Shown here piece after piece: positions 1 through 9,307 of a stretch of DNA of 64,000 bases. The stretch covers positions 87,307 to 151,306 of the forward strand of contig CAWABU010000009.1 of NCBI GenBank assembly GCA_963780345.1, in the 5' to 3' direction. A program made the translations under genes and the position numbers. This DNA is from PALSA-693 sp963780345. GTDB lineage: Bacteria; Actinomycetota; Acidimicrobiia; Acidimicrobiales; Palsa-688. Position 1 is the first letter of the stretch, and each line of letters starts with the position of its first letter. The notes beneath the pieces were generated by a model. That model was not told the origin of the DNA. It saw only the letters and a program-made list of their open reading frames with translations, and searched no databases.

Positions 1-1131
1 GCCCACGACCTGAGTCACCGTCGCCTGCCCGTTGGAGTAGGAGATCGCCGAGGTGGGGACCTCCACCACGTTGTTGAGCTGCTCGGTCGTGATGGTCAAG
101 GTGGCCGACGTGCCCGCATACAACCCCGACGGCGTGCCGGTCACCGCAACGACAACCGGGAACGAGGCCACGCTCGCGGCGCCCGAACCGTTGGACTGTG
201 CAACCAGGCCCACTGACGAGACCGTCCCGTAGACGGTGGCGGTCGAGCCGCTGGCCTGGATAGTGACCTGGTCACCGACCTTCATCTGTCCCACCTGGGT
301 GTCATCCACAGTGGTGTCCACCACGTAGGAATTGGTTGCCACCACCACGATCTGCGCCGAGGACGACGAGGAGGAGGATGCCGACGACGAAGAAGAGCCC
401 AGACCGCTGCTCCCCAGACCGGCGCCGGTGGTGCCGCTACCCGAGCTCCCGCCGTTTCCGGAATTGCCACTCGATCCGGTGCCCGAAACCGCCTGCCCGA
501 CGTCGAGGTTGATCGATGCCACCGTCCCCGAGATGGTGGAGGTCAGTTTGGCGTCGGCCAGATTCTGCTTGGCAGTGGCCAGCTGCGACTCGGCCGAAGT
601 GACCGCGGCCTGGTCGGCGTCGATCTGGCTAGAGGAGGCCGAGTCCGACTGGTCAGTCGAGAGGCGAGACTGATTCGACGACAGCGTCTCACTGGCCGCG
701 TTGACCTGGTCTTGAAGGACGGTGGTGCTCAAGGTGGCCAGCGTCTGACCGGACGTCACCTTCTGCCCGACGACCACATCCACCGCGGTCACCTGACCCG
801 ATACCGCGAAGGACAGATCCGCCTGTGATGCCGGCTCGATGGTCCCCGACGCCGAAACCGTCTGCTTAATGGTGCCGGTGGAAACGGTCACCTTCTGGGT
901 GGTCACTGTCAACGGTGCCGCCGCTGCCGGCGATGAACTCTTGCGGGTCACCAGCCACGTGGTGAGCACGGCCACGGCCAGCAGGACCACGACCAAACCG
1001 ACTGTCAGCCACCGCCGCCGAGTCCAACCTCGCCGCCACCACCGCCCTCGCGGCGGCTCGCCGACTGGCGTCACGGCCGCGGTGGTCTCCGCCGCGGCCG
1101 AGGTCGAGGGGGCCTCAATAGGTGCGGTCAC
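1..1131 (-). CDS. HlyD/MacA-type efflux periplasmic adaptor (3' end outside window)
   Basis: The leftward frame is open from a GTG at 1131 to the window edge, giving 377 visible residues. A GGGGGAG ribosome site lies just upstream. Order: a short cytoplasmic Arg-rich stretch (WWRRGWTRRRW), one membrane segment at about residues 38-58, a biotinyl-lipoyl-like half motif (SGTIEPASQADLSFAVSGQV), a coiled-coil hairpin rich in Ser/Gln/Ala, the second lipoyl half, a Ser/Gly-rich loop and a beta-barrel region. This is the adaptor that links an inner-membrane ABC (MacB-like) or RND pump to export; in actinobacteria it normally precedes ABC ATPase and permease genes, which would lie left of the window. 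The polyserine loop between the lipoyl and barrel parts is long and low complexity. Confidence 0.85.
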   Translation of the reverse strand, partial: MTAPIEAPSTSAAAETTAAVTPVGEPPRGRWWRRGWTRRRWLTVGLVVVLLAVAVLTTWLVTRKSSSPAAAAPLTVTTQKVTVSTGTIKQTVSASGTIEPASQADLSFAVSGQVTAVDVVVGQKVTSGQTLATLSTTVLQDQVNAASETLSSNQSRLSTDQSDSASSSQIDADQAAVTSAESQLATAKQNLADAKLTSTISGTVASINLDVGQAVSGTGSSGNSGNGGSSGSGTTGAGLGSSGLGSSSSSASSSSSSSAQIVVVATNSYVVDTTVDDTQVGQMKVGDQVTIQASGSTATVYGTVSSVGLVAQSNGSGAASVASFPVVVAVTGTPSGLYAGTSATLTITTEQLNNVVEVPTSAISYSNGQATVTQVVG

Positions 1132-1270
1132 GACCGCTCCCCCCGTGGCCGATCCGGTTCAGGAGTGTCCACACCCGATCGCCAGCAGAAGCTGAGATGA
1201 CGCGACAGGGTCGCAGAGACTCGCATGTGCACAGTAAAAGCTGGCTACCTGAAAACGCCCTTCACACTGC

Positions 1271-1296
1271 CTAAGAGATTTCTAAGGGCGGCTAAG
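1271..1296 (-). promoter_or_regulatory. CTTAG direct-repeat operator upstream of the adaptor gene
   Basis: Three CTAAG words (CTTAG on the minus strand) start at 1271, 1282 and 1292, spaced 11 and 10 bp. They lie about 140 bp upstream of the leftward GTG start at 1131. Helical-turn-spaced direct repeats are the usual binding pattern of OmpR-family winged-helix regulators, including two-component regulators and SARPs. The regulator itself is not identified. A degraded SARP-like relic lies immediately to the right. Confidence 0.45.
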
Positions 1297-1328
1297 GAGC
1301 TACTGGTGCGGGACTCTCGGCCTCAACC

Positions 1329-1665
1329 ATGGTGCCGAACTCATCACGGGGGCCAACAGCTCGACCGCCCGCCCACCACGTACGTTGGCCCGGGGCCGGC
1401 CGCTGCTCGACGCTGGCCGAGCCCGCGAAGCCGCCAACCACCTGGACCTGGCCGACCCGCGAAGCCGCCAACCACCTGGACCTGGCCGAGCCCGCGAGGC
1501 CGCCAACCACCTGGACCTGGCCCTGGGCCAGTGGCGAGGTCCTCCAGGCGGACCAGGGGCGATCGGCGCCGGCTGCCCAGTCCGGGGCCGGCTGTCTCGA
1601 CTACGCCCTGCCCATAGCCGAGAAAGGATGGCGTCTGGGGTGGTCCGCCGGCCGCCCAGCGGCAG
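1329..1665 (+). pseudogene. Degenerate SARP/AfsR-type BTAD domain relic
   Basis: No single frame is intact, but successive frames carry pieces of a bacterial transcriptional activation domain in the right order. These are an ELITGANS-like stretch, then LARGRPLLDAGRAREAANHLDLA, then LGQWRG, then in another frame DQGRSAPAAQSGAG and LPIAEKGWRLG. BTAD domains read similarly: helix, GR.-EAA-LD-AL-WRG, then Q-EA-RL-EL-L-IE-R. Frame changes coincide with the tandem repeat described separately. No DNA-binding half and no start are visible. I call it a dead fragment, possibly of a SARP regulator. Confidence 0.5.
1430..1522 (+). repeat. Three tandem 34-35 bp units inside the BTAD relic
   Basis: A 24-bp core (gccgccaacc...gacctggcc) occurs at 1430, 1464 and 1499 with near-identical flanks. 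Periods are 34 and 35 bp, neither a multiple of three, so the middle copy is read out of frame while the first and third encode the same REAANHLDLA helix. The sum, 69 bp, restores frame. This looks like slippage or unequal exchange within a gene that had stopped being selected. Confidence 0.85.
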
Positions 1666-2261
1666 GCGGTGCGCCGGGTGCCGCGCCGCCGGCTCCGGTG
1701 CCGCGCCGGGATATGTGTGCGCCCGAGCCGCAGGCGACGAACGGGGCCGCCAGGCCTCGAACCGCGGCCCCTTCAGCACGGTGCATATCGCAGATGGGCG
1801 GCCCCACTGAACACCTGCCGGCGGTCGGCGAGAGCGAGCAAGTTGGCGATCCGCCTCGGCCGTGACAGCCCACCAAGGCGACGCCTCGGGGCAGGGTTAT
1901 CTCCCATTTTCGGCAGGCAAGTTAGAGGGCTGCGGCGGACCGGAGCGTCGAGGGTCGGCAGACGTCGGATCCGTCGATCTTGTCGCGGACGGCTCAACTC
2001 TCGGGGATCGATGACCCCCGCCATCGATCCCTCCGCTCGAAAGGCCCCAGACCACGGGTAGCGGATCGACAAGGGGCCGCCGGGCGGTCGGACGGACGGA
2101 ATGGGCGGTCGTCCCGGCGATATCGAAGAGCCTGCCCGCATTAGTCGTAACTGACAAGCTCCGATCAAATCGGAGGCAGCCACTGGACGTGGCTATTGCA
2201 GGTTATGTACGTTATTGCCGGGTCTACTATGGATTGCTGGCCGGGGGCTACTTGTGCGAAG
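1666..2261. other. Intergenic stretch, no supported gene
   Basis: Short frames are open on both strands, as expected at this GC content, but none has a recognisable motif, a ribosome site or a consistent product. The right part (about 2150-2260) is visibly more AT-rich and probably contains the promoter of the secreted propeller gene that follows. Confidence 0.5.
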
Positions 2262-4570
2262 GTGCGTTTTCTTGATCGATTTGTGCGACGGCCGAGCGTG
2301 GTCGCGGGCTCGCGTCGGGTAGTCCGGCGATCCGCGACTTTTATCGGGTTGTTTGGCATTCTGGTGGCGGCACTCGTGCACGTGTCGTATCCGGCCGCAG
2401 CGGCGGCGCCGGCCGTTCATGACGGCGAGGTGGTCGCGAACGGGGCATGGTCCTGGTTCCAGGATCCGCGGGCAGTGCATTACGTGGGCGTTCACGACCG
2501 GACCTACATCGGATATGTGACCACGACGGGCGACATCGACGTGGTCTCGCAGGATGCTGGAACTGCGACGCTGGTACAAACGACTCTGCATGCGCACTTC
2601 GATGCCGATGATCACGCGGCACCGGGCCTGGTCGTGCTGCCCGACGGCCGAATCGCAGTGTTCTACTCCGAACACCCCGGCCTGCAGATGCTCTACCGCA
2701 TCTCCATCCGACCTGAAGACATCAGCGAGTTCGGTCCGGAGCAGACTCTGCCGACCAACCTTCCCGTAGGGGGCTGGTATACCTATGCCAACCCGATCTA
2801 CCTCTCGGCCGAACACCGGCTGTACCTGTTCTTCCGTGGCGGTGACAATCGGCCGCTGATGACCTGGACGACGGACTACGTCCACTGGGCCCCCGCCGTC
2901 GACCTGGTGGTGCCTGACAACGAGCCGCCCTTCACTCGGCCGTACGTGAAGTACGCCACGAACGGGATCGACACGATCGACATCACCTTCACCGATGGGC
3001 ATCCCGCGAGGTGTCACGCAACTCGGTCTACGCCATGGTGTACAGGGGCGGCATCCTGTGGACGCCGGATCACCAACCGGTCACAGTTATCGATCCGACC
3101 GCAGTCACCGACCACAGCGTCACGGTTCCACACACCGGTGCGATGCACACCGACTGGCTCCGACCCGCCAGCGCCGGACTGGTCTACAACGATCCGGGCG
3201 GTGCGGTGGCATGGCTGGAAAGTATCGCGATGCAGCCCGACGGCTCGCCCGTCATCGTGTACTCCACCTACGCGGACCTGTCCGACGCGCAGTATTACTA
3301 CGCGCGCTGGAACGGCACGACCTGGACGACCGCTCATATCACGGACGCGGGCGGCACGATCGACTCTGCCGAAGTGGAATACTCCGGCGGCGCGTCCCTC
3401 GATCAAAACGACCCGGACCACCTCTACCTGTCACGGGAAACAACACCAGGATCGGGCGTGTGGGAAGTAGAGGACTGGCGGACCTCCGACAGCGGCGCCA
3501 CCCTCACCGAAACCTCGGTCGTCACCCCGAACCCGATGGTCAGGAACGTGCGCCCGGTCGTCCCGTGGGGGCCGCCCGGTGAGATTGAGACGGTCTGGAT
3601 GAGCGGCAAGTACGAAGGATTCGGTGGTGGCCAGTTCAACACCCAGCTGCGAGAACTGACCACCGGCCTGGCGCCGACCACCGCCCGGATCAGCACTTCC
3701 GCGACCTCGATCAACCCCGGGGCGGCACTGCAGATCGGCGCCCGCATTGTTCAGGGCTACCAGGGCGCACCCCTCGCCGGCGCGACGGTCCAACTACTCG
3801 GGCACGCCTCCGGTGAGCCCGACCAGACCCTTGGGCAAGCCACGGCCGACGCAACCGGATTCGCATCCTTCACCGTCAACCCGGAGGCGACCACGCAATA
3901 CACCGTGCGCATGCAACCGACGACCACCTACGGCGGCTCAACCTCGCCGTCGGTCGTGGTCACGGTCAGGCAGCCCTCCACGGTCCGGATCAGCACTACC
4001 GCCACCACGGTCCAACCCGCCCAGCCAGTGACGATCGGCGCCCGTGCCGTCGACGCCCACACGGGCTTCCCGATCTCTGGCGCGACCGTCCAACTACTCG
4101 GGCACACCTCCGGTGAGCCCGACCAGATCCTCAGGCAAGCCACGACCGACGCAACCGGGTTCGCATCGTTCACCGTCAACCCGGAGGCGACCATGCGATT
4201 CACCGTGCTCATGCAACCGTCGACCACCTACGGCGGCTCAACCTCGCCGTCGGTCGTGGTCACGGTCAGGCAGCCCTCCACGGTCCGGATCAGCACTACC
4301 GCCACCGCGGTCCAACCCGGCCAGCCAGTGACGATCGGCGCTCGCGCCGTCGACACCCGCACGGGTTTCCCGATCTCCGGCGCGCAGATCGAACTCTGGC
4401 AACTGGTCAACGGCACCTGGCAGCGCATTGGCAGCTACACCGCTTCCAGCTTGGGCCTCATCCAGATCACCCGAACGCCTGAGATCACGGTCACCTATCA
4501 AGCACGCCTCCTCACCGGCCCCACCAACCTGGCATCCAACAGCCCCACCGTCGCCGTCCGCGCCACCTAA
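2262..4570 (+). pseudogene. Secreted BNR-4 beta-propeller protein with Ig-like repeats, one frameshift
   Basis: Two overlapping frames join into one protein. The first gives a signal peptide (Arg-rich start, hydrophobic stretch near 2340-2390, Ala-rich cleavage region) and the BNR-4 opening AWSWFQDPRAV...TYIGYVTT. Near 3005 the reading must shift by one base to continue with EVSRNSVYAMVYRGG, as family members do at this point. The second half completes the propeller, then has three Ig-like repeats of about 100 residues. BNR-4 proteins are extracellular and often associated with polysaccharide or glycan processing; the substrate is unknown. GTG at 2262 is chosen for signal-peptide length; ATG at 2229 or 2196 is possible. 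One missing base could be decay or a sequence error. Confidence 0.7.
3779..4378 (+). repeat. Two tandem 300-bp repeats encoding Ig-like domains
   Basis: The unit beginning ggcgcgac at 3779 recurs at 4079 with exactly 300 bp period and very few differences; a third, diverged unit begins at 4379. Each encodes 100 residues, with landmarks ATVQLLGH, FASFTVNPEAT and STVRISTTAT. The high nucleotide identity indicates recent duplication or gene conversion. Such near-identical units also favour assembly collapse, so copy number in the genome may be higher. Confidence 0.9.
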
Positions 4571-4787
4571 CTGCGGTACCTCTGCGTGGACGGGGGTGCT
4601 CTCGGCGGATCGTCCCGCCACCCCCACGCGCCCGAGCGGAGCGCTCGATTGGGCCCTCCGTGCTGCCCCTCTATCCCACCTCTGCTAGCAAAATTCGGCA
4701 ACCGGTGTCCGCCGAGTCGAATTTCCTTCCCCAGGAGCGAATCGGCACCGATGGGGGCAACAGTAAAAGCCGAAGGCAGCTCGAGTT

Positions 4788-5072
4788 TCAGCCCAGGCCG
4801 GAAAGCCCCTTCTGCAGATCGTCACCGTTCATGACAGGTGCCAGCTCGACTTCAGCATTTAGCTCGTTGAAGAATGGTTCAGCGAAAGCCGGTATCGCTG
4901 AGCTGTCTGCCATGTCGAGGACCATGTAGGCGGTCCTCCTGCCATCGAACGTCGTAAAGTACATGGCTTCGGGATTCCATCGCTTCGCCGTTTCTTGCAT
5001 CAGTCTCGGTAGGGCCCCACTGGCGATGTTCCCCGCCTCTACTGGAATCGAGATCCTGGCCATAACGCGCAT
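4788..5072 (-). CDS. Small conserved hypothetical protein (94 aa)
   Basis: The ATG at 5072 follows a GAAGGGG ribosome site. The protein begins MRVMARISIPVEAGN and has the landmarks RRTAYMVLDM, IPAFAEPFF and VELAPVMN. I recognise this as a widespread small soluble alpha/beta protein of unknown function (similar to proteins annotated as DUF3303-like), often found alone. It has no signal peptide and no membrane segment. The frame extends upstream to 5255, but that extension is Arg-rich and lacks family resemblance, so the shorter start is preferred. Confidence 0.7.
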   Translation of the reverse strand: MRVMARISIPVEAGNIASGALPRLMQETAKRWNPEAMYFTTFDGRRTAYMVLDMADSSAIPAFAEPFFNELNAEVELAPVMNGDDLQKGLSGLG

Positions 5073-5722
5073 TCCAAGTTCCCCTTCGTGAGCAGAGCAC
5101 GGCACGTTCCCTGTCCTAACGGACACTAGCTGGCCTGACCACCTACCGCCTAGTCGCCGAGCAACGGTCGAGCAGGCGGCGACGAGAGGCCGTATCCTTC
5201 GGGCGGCCCGGGCCGCCCGCCATGGCCAAGGGCAGACCCGGCGATCGGTCGCCATTGGTAGGCAAAAAGCCCGGTGTCCAGGTCGCGCCAGAACGGGCCG
5301 CCGACCCGGCGTTCGGTGGCTGGACAGCGTCCAGGATCTGGGGCCGCGCCGGCCACCCCATAGATGCCGACTATGGCTGGGTTTTACCGCAGGGCGATAG
5401 TGGAATCGAAATCGCTGTACCTACGCATCGACCAGATAGCGACGGTTTCGGGATTGACTTAATGGGTTGTCACTGTGACCAAGCTCGATACCGCCCCCAC
5501 GGAATCCGCCGCCGGGTCACGCTGGACGGAACGTCTCCCGAGAGTAGCTGGCACTCCTGAGAGAAGCTGGTCGGACGCTCCCCCCAGCCGATTCAACGTG
5601 GATGATATGAAATATAGAAAGAAACAACGAGCGAAGTAAATGGTGGGCGCCATCCCCGAAGCCGCTTGAGCTCGTCATGTTAATGTAGCGGAGACGTTCC
5701 GGTCAGCAGGAGGGGTACCTAC
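5073..5722. other. Intergenic region, no supported gene
   Basis: Frames at 5222-5560 (plus) and 5143-5361 (minus) are open but resemble no family and lack ribosome sites. The right part (5560-5700) is AT-richer than its surroundings and leads into the strong AGGAGGGG site of the next gene, so it probably holds that gene's promoter. Confidence 0.5.
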
Positions 5723-8041
5723 GTGGTGAAAGCGACTTGGCGGCTGCTAACCGCAGCGAGCATGACTGCGACCGTCCTGGCGGCAATAGTGCTAGCGCCC
5801 AAACCAAATCTTGCGACAGCCAGCGTGCCAAACGACCAGGTGACCGTAAGGGTGTCCGGTTCGCTGACATCCATGTCCAGCAACCCGGCCTTCTCCCCTA
5901 CTTTCTCCCCCACTACCACCGATTACGCCATCTACTGCCAATCGGGCGTCAACGTAGTCACCTTGGACCTCGGCGGAGTGAGGCCGGCCACGGCCAAGGT
6001 GAGCCTCGGCGAGAATCAGGCCGCCAATCTCGAAACGTCCAGCGGCCAGAAGTACTGGATCCGTTGCCTTCCGCACGATTTCCCGGTGCTCAAGATCACA
6101 GGTTCCGCCACCGCGGTTCCGGGCTGGTACATGACAGGAAACATTTCCGGTGCGACCAACGGCTCGTCGTCCACCTACGCAATGGTGCTGGACAGCAACG
6201 GCACACCTGTCTGGTATCAGAAGGCGCCCGGCGGGGCGAATAATGTACAGGCCCTACCCAACGACACCATCGCCTGGATGGCATCAAACGGCCCCGGTCT
6301 CGGCGCGGATCCGTCGATCGGTTACAACCTCTACAACCTCGGTACGCAGACCACCCAGACTCTGAAGGCTCCCATCGGGCCGACGGATTTCCATGAACTG
6401 GATCCACTGCCCAACGGGGATTACATGATGCTCGGAACTCCCCTCAAGCAACTCTCTGCACCCTTCGACAACTTCAGCCAGATTGTTGATTGCGTGGTGC
6501 AGGAAGTCACACCCGACGGGAATCTCGTGTGGTCCTGGCGGGCTAGCGACCACGTGGCCCTCGCCGAGGGAATACACGGACGCTCGGTGAACTATAACGG
6601 CCAGACGGCCCTGGACGCCTATCACTGCAACTCTGTGGCCGTCGACCCGGCTACCGGCCAAGTCCTGATCTCCCTGCGCAACGCCAGTTCCCTTTACCTC
6701 GTCGAAAGGATGAACCCGAGCGGAGGGCTGGTCCAGAACGGCCCCATCATCTGGAAACTGAACGGCTGTGGCAGCCCCCAGGTCGGAACCGATCACGAGC
6801 CGGTGCTGGCGGTACAGAGCGATCCGGAAACGTGCTTCGACGCGCAACACGACGCCCGCTTCCAACCGAACGACCGCATCTCACTCTATGACGACCACAC
6901 CTTCCAGAAAGGGGGAGGAGCTCGTGGAGTCGAATATTCACTGGACACCGCGACCTCGACGGCCACCTGGGTTGCGCAGTACCCCACCCAGCCCAACGGA
7001 GTCAATGGCCTTGCCACTGGCAGCTTCCGGACCTCTCTGACGGGAACGGACAACCTTGTCGGATGGGGGGTCAGAGCGGGTTCGGGCTTCACGGAGTTGG
7101 ACGCCAGCGGACACGCGTTTTTCTCCATGACCTATCCGAACGGCGAATTTGAATACCGCGTCATCAAGGTACCTCTGAGTGCGTTAGATGTGAATTCGCT
7201 GCGAGCCACCGCCGGCCTGCCGCGATCCACTTTCCCAACCGTCGGTTGGGGCAGCCTCGGTGGGATGCTGACGTCCAAGCCCGCCGTGGCCGCCTGGTCA
7301 CCCAACCGGCTTGATACTTTTGTCCGAGGCACCGACGGTCAGTTGTGGCACAGATGGTGGAGCGGCACGAGCTGGAGCGACTGGGAACCACTCGGGGGAG
7401 AGATACTTTCCGGGACCGGTCCTGCGGTCGCCTCGTGGGGCCCTCGCCGGCTCGACGTATTCATAGAGGGTACTGACAAACAGTTGTGGCACAAGTGGTT
7501 CGACTCCGCCGGGTGGCACGATTGGCAGCCGCTGGGTGGAGTTTTGACCTCAGGTCCGGCTGCTGTCTCATGGAGTGCAGGCCGCATCGATGTCGTCGCA
7601 GACGGCCCTGACCATTCGGTATGGCACAAGTGGTGGAGTGGAACCGCCTGGAGCGGCTGGGAATCTCTCGGTGGCCAAGCCACGTCTGATCCCGGTATCG
7701 CCTCGTGGGCCCCTCGCCGACTCGACGTCTTTGTCAAAGGCCCAGACAACCAGCTGCAGCATGCGTGGTTTTCGTCAAATGCATGGATTGGCTGGGAGAA
7801 CCTCGGCGGAAACCTGACCAGCGGGCCAGCCGCTACGTCTGTCGGTTCTCGCCTTCTCGACGTGGCCGCAGCGGGTGCCGGGAACGAACCAGAGCGACTC
7901 TCGTACAGCTCCGGGTGGCAGCTCTGGCAACCATTGGGGGGCGCCACCACGGAATCTCCTGCCATCGTGCCCTTCCAGGGAGGCGAGGATGTTTTCGTCA
8001 CGGGAAGAGACGGCACGCTCTGGTACGGAGCCATCCGGTAG
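5723..8041 (+). CDS. Secreted arylsulfotransferase-like protein fused to a PLL-type lectin propeller
   Basis: GTG start 9 bases after AGGAGGGG; 772 residues. A signal peptide (about 1-35) is followed by a small beta-sandwich (FSPTFSPTTTDYAIYC) typical of the N-terminus of actinobacterial arylsulfotransferases. Next comes an ASST-like propeller at about 110-500 with the landmarks GPTDFHELDPLPNGDYM, CNSVAVDPATGQVLIS and FDAQHDARF. Residues about 510-772 form at least five repeats of roughly 45 residues with the W-x2-W...W-x-W-LGG pattern (TDGQLWHRWWSG, TDKQLWHKWFDS), as in PLL/PHL fucose-binding lectin propellers. ASST enzymes move sulfate between phenols; the lectin part suggests attachment to a sugar surface. 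Whether the catalytic histidine is preserved cannot be settled by eye. Confidence 0.75.
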   Translation: MVKATWRLLTAASMTATVLAAIVLAPKPNLATASVPNDQVTVRVSGSLTSMSSNPAFSPTFSPTTTDYAIYCQSGVNVVTLDLGGVRPATAKVSLGENQAANLETSSGQKYWIRCLPHDFPVLKITGSATAVPGWYMTGNISGATNGSSSTYAMVLDSNGTPVWYQKAPGGANNVQALPNDTIAWMASNGPGLGADPSIGYNLYNLGTQTTQTLKAPIGPTDFHELDPLPNGDYMMLGTPLKQLSAPFDNFSQIVDCVVQEVTPDGNLVWSWRASDHVALAEGIHGRSVNYNGQTALDAYHCNSVAVDPATGQVLISLRNASSLYLVERMNPSGGLVQNGPIIWKLNGCGSPQVGTDHEPVLAVQSDPETCFDAQHDARFQPNDRISLYDDHTFQKGGGARGVEYSLDTATSTATWVAQYPTQPNGVNGLATGSFRTSLTGTDNLVGWGVRAGSGFTELDASGHAFFSMTYPNGEFEYRVIKVPLSALDVNSLRATAGLPRSTFPTVGWGSLGGMLTSKPAVAAWSPNRLDTFVRGTDGQLWHRWWSGTSWSDWEPLGGEILSGTGPAVASWGPRRLDVFIEGTDKQLWHKWFDSAGWHDWQPLGGVLTSGPAAVSWSAGRIDVVADGPDHSVWHKWWSGTAWSGWESLGGQATSDPGIASWAPRRLDVFVKGPDNQLQHAWFSSNAWIGWENLGGNLTSGPAATSVGSRLLDVAAAGAGNEPERLSYSSGWQLWQPLGGATTESPAIVPFQGGEDVFVTGRDGTLWYGAIR

Positions 8042-8268
8042 GTTCTAGCCCGCACCATCCAGTGGGGATCGAAGCTCGAGGGCGGTGAATCCGCGAGGAC
8101 GCCCTGTTGGCAAGGGGTTCTGCGCCGGTCGACGGTGAGCCCGAACAGTCTCGAACACGCCGGGGGCTGGCTCCCGTATCCTTGCCTCGTGGCTAACCGT
8201 ACTCACACCGAGCCAGAGTTTGGGGTGTTGTTCGGGATGACCTAGTGTCAGAGTACATAGTGGCTGCT

Positions 8269-8354
8269 GGAGGGATGCGAGAGCGGCCGAATCGGACGGT
8301 CTCGAAAACCGTTGTGTCCTTGTGGCACCGTGGGTTCAAATCCCACTCCCTCCG
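8269..8354 (+). tRNA. tRNA-Ser (anticodon CGA)
   Basis: Acceptor GGAGGGA pairs with TCCCTCC at 8347-8353, discriminator G. The anticodon loop reads CT-CGA-AA. A long variable arm and a GTTCAAAT T-loop are present, as expected for the class II serine tRNA. The 3' CCA is not encoded. Confidence 0.95.
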
Positions 8355-8441
8355 CTCGACCCGGGGCCTTCACCCGGAAGGCGCCCGGGGGCCGCTGGCC
8401 GGCGGTCCCCGCTTCGCCAGGGCGGCCTCTACCTTCGGAAT

Positions 8442-9152
8442 GTGAGCAAACCGAGGGTCCGCCGTGCTGTCCACAAGCTGGTGGTCGTGACGATCACGGT
8501 GTTCGCTGGCCTGGTCGCGGTCGCCGGCCCGGCTTTCGCCCATGTCACGGTCGACCCGGCCTCGGCGCCCCAGGGCGCGGAGATCACCCTCGGTTTCCGG
8601 GTCCCGAACGAGATGGCCAACGCCGGGACGGTCCGGGTCCAGATCTTTTTCCCCTCTGACCACCCCATCCTCGGCGTCGATCCCCAAAGCGTGCCGGGTT
8701 GGCACGACACCATCCACACGGCGAGCCTGAATCCGCCCGTCCAGACCGACGACGGACCGGTCACCGACTATGTCAGCGAGGTTGATTGGGCGGGGGGACC
8801 CATCACGCCGGGGCATTTCCAGGAGTTCCAGGTCCTGGCCCAGAGCCTGCCCACCGGCACCGACACGGTGGTCTTCAAGGCCCTGCAGACGTACTCCAAC
8901 GGGGTCGTCGTGCGGTGGATCGATCCGGTGAGCGCGGCCAACCCCGATCCGGCCAACCCCACGCCGGTGTTGAGGCTCACGGCGCCGGAAGGCCCGACCG
9001 CGGCAGGGAGCGCGGCGTCAGGGGCGGCGGTCGGCAGTGACTCGACGGCCCGGACCATCGCGATCATCGGGCTGGTCCTCGGCGCCCTCGGCCTCGGCGC
9101 CGCGGTCTGGGCCCTCGTCGTCGCCCGCCGAGCCCGGCGGTCGAGCGACTGA
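8442..9152 (+). CDS. YcnI-family (DUF1775) secreted copper-binding protein
   Basis: 236 residues from GTG 8442, which leaves a normal Arg/Lys-rich signal peptide ending AFA before HVTV. The mature protein therefore begins with His, the copper ligand of YcnI proteins (copper is held by the N-terminal His together with Glu). Family landmarks: PQGAEITLGFRVPNE, PGWHDTIHT, ITPGHFQEFQV and VRWID. A Ser/Ala-rich spacer leads to one C-terminal membrane segment (TIAIIGLVLGALGLGAAVWA) with a basic tail, so it is anchored outside the membrane. No CopC/CopD or SCO gene is adjacent. The frame is open upstream through the tRNA, which cannot be coding. Confidence 0.85.
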   Translation: MSKPRVRRAVHKLVVVTITVFAGLVAVAGPAFAHVTVDPASAPQGAEITLGFRVPNEMANAGTVRVQIFFPSDHPILGVDPQSVPGWHDTIHTASLNPPVQTDDGPVTDYVSEVDWAGGPITPGHFQEFQVLAQSLPTGTDTVVFKALQTYSNGVVVRWIDPVSAANPDPANPTPVLRLTAPEGPTAAGSAASGAAVGSDSTARTIAIIGLVLGALGLGAAVWALVVARRARRSSD

Positions 9153-9307
9153 GCGCTGCGGCGGCGCCATCTGGTCGAGCGCAAGCAGCCTCGGCCACCC
9201 GAGGATCGGCGGCCCCGCGGTCACGGGCTGAGCGCTACGGCGGCGCCATCTGGTCGACCGCGTCCTCAGCCCGGGCCACCCGATCGTCGGCAGCCCGCCG
9301 GTCCCGG
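9150..9307. repeat. 79-bp diverged tandem duplication
   Basis: The segment beginning tgagcgctgcgg at 9150 is repeated from 9229 (tgagcgctacgg). The two copies stay alignable for about 79 bp with a cluster of differences. The right copy is the coding 3' end (VDQMAPP and stop) of the leftward coiled-coil gene; the left copy lies just beyond it and includes the stop codon of the rightward YcnI gene. Confidence 0.75.

Noticed and set aside
1430..1522. CRISPR-like array
   Set aside because: Units are directly tandem with no unique spacers, only three copies, and they encode a BTAD helix.
5222..5560. 113-codon plus-strand frame before the arylsulfotransferase gene
   Set aside because: Partly protein-like, but no start signal and no known family, and the opposite strand is equally open.
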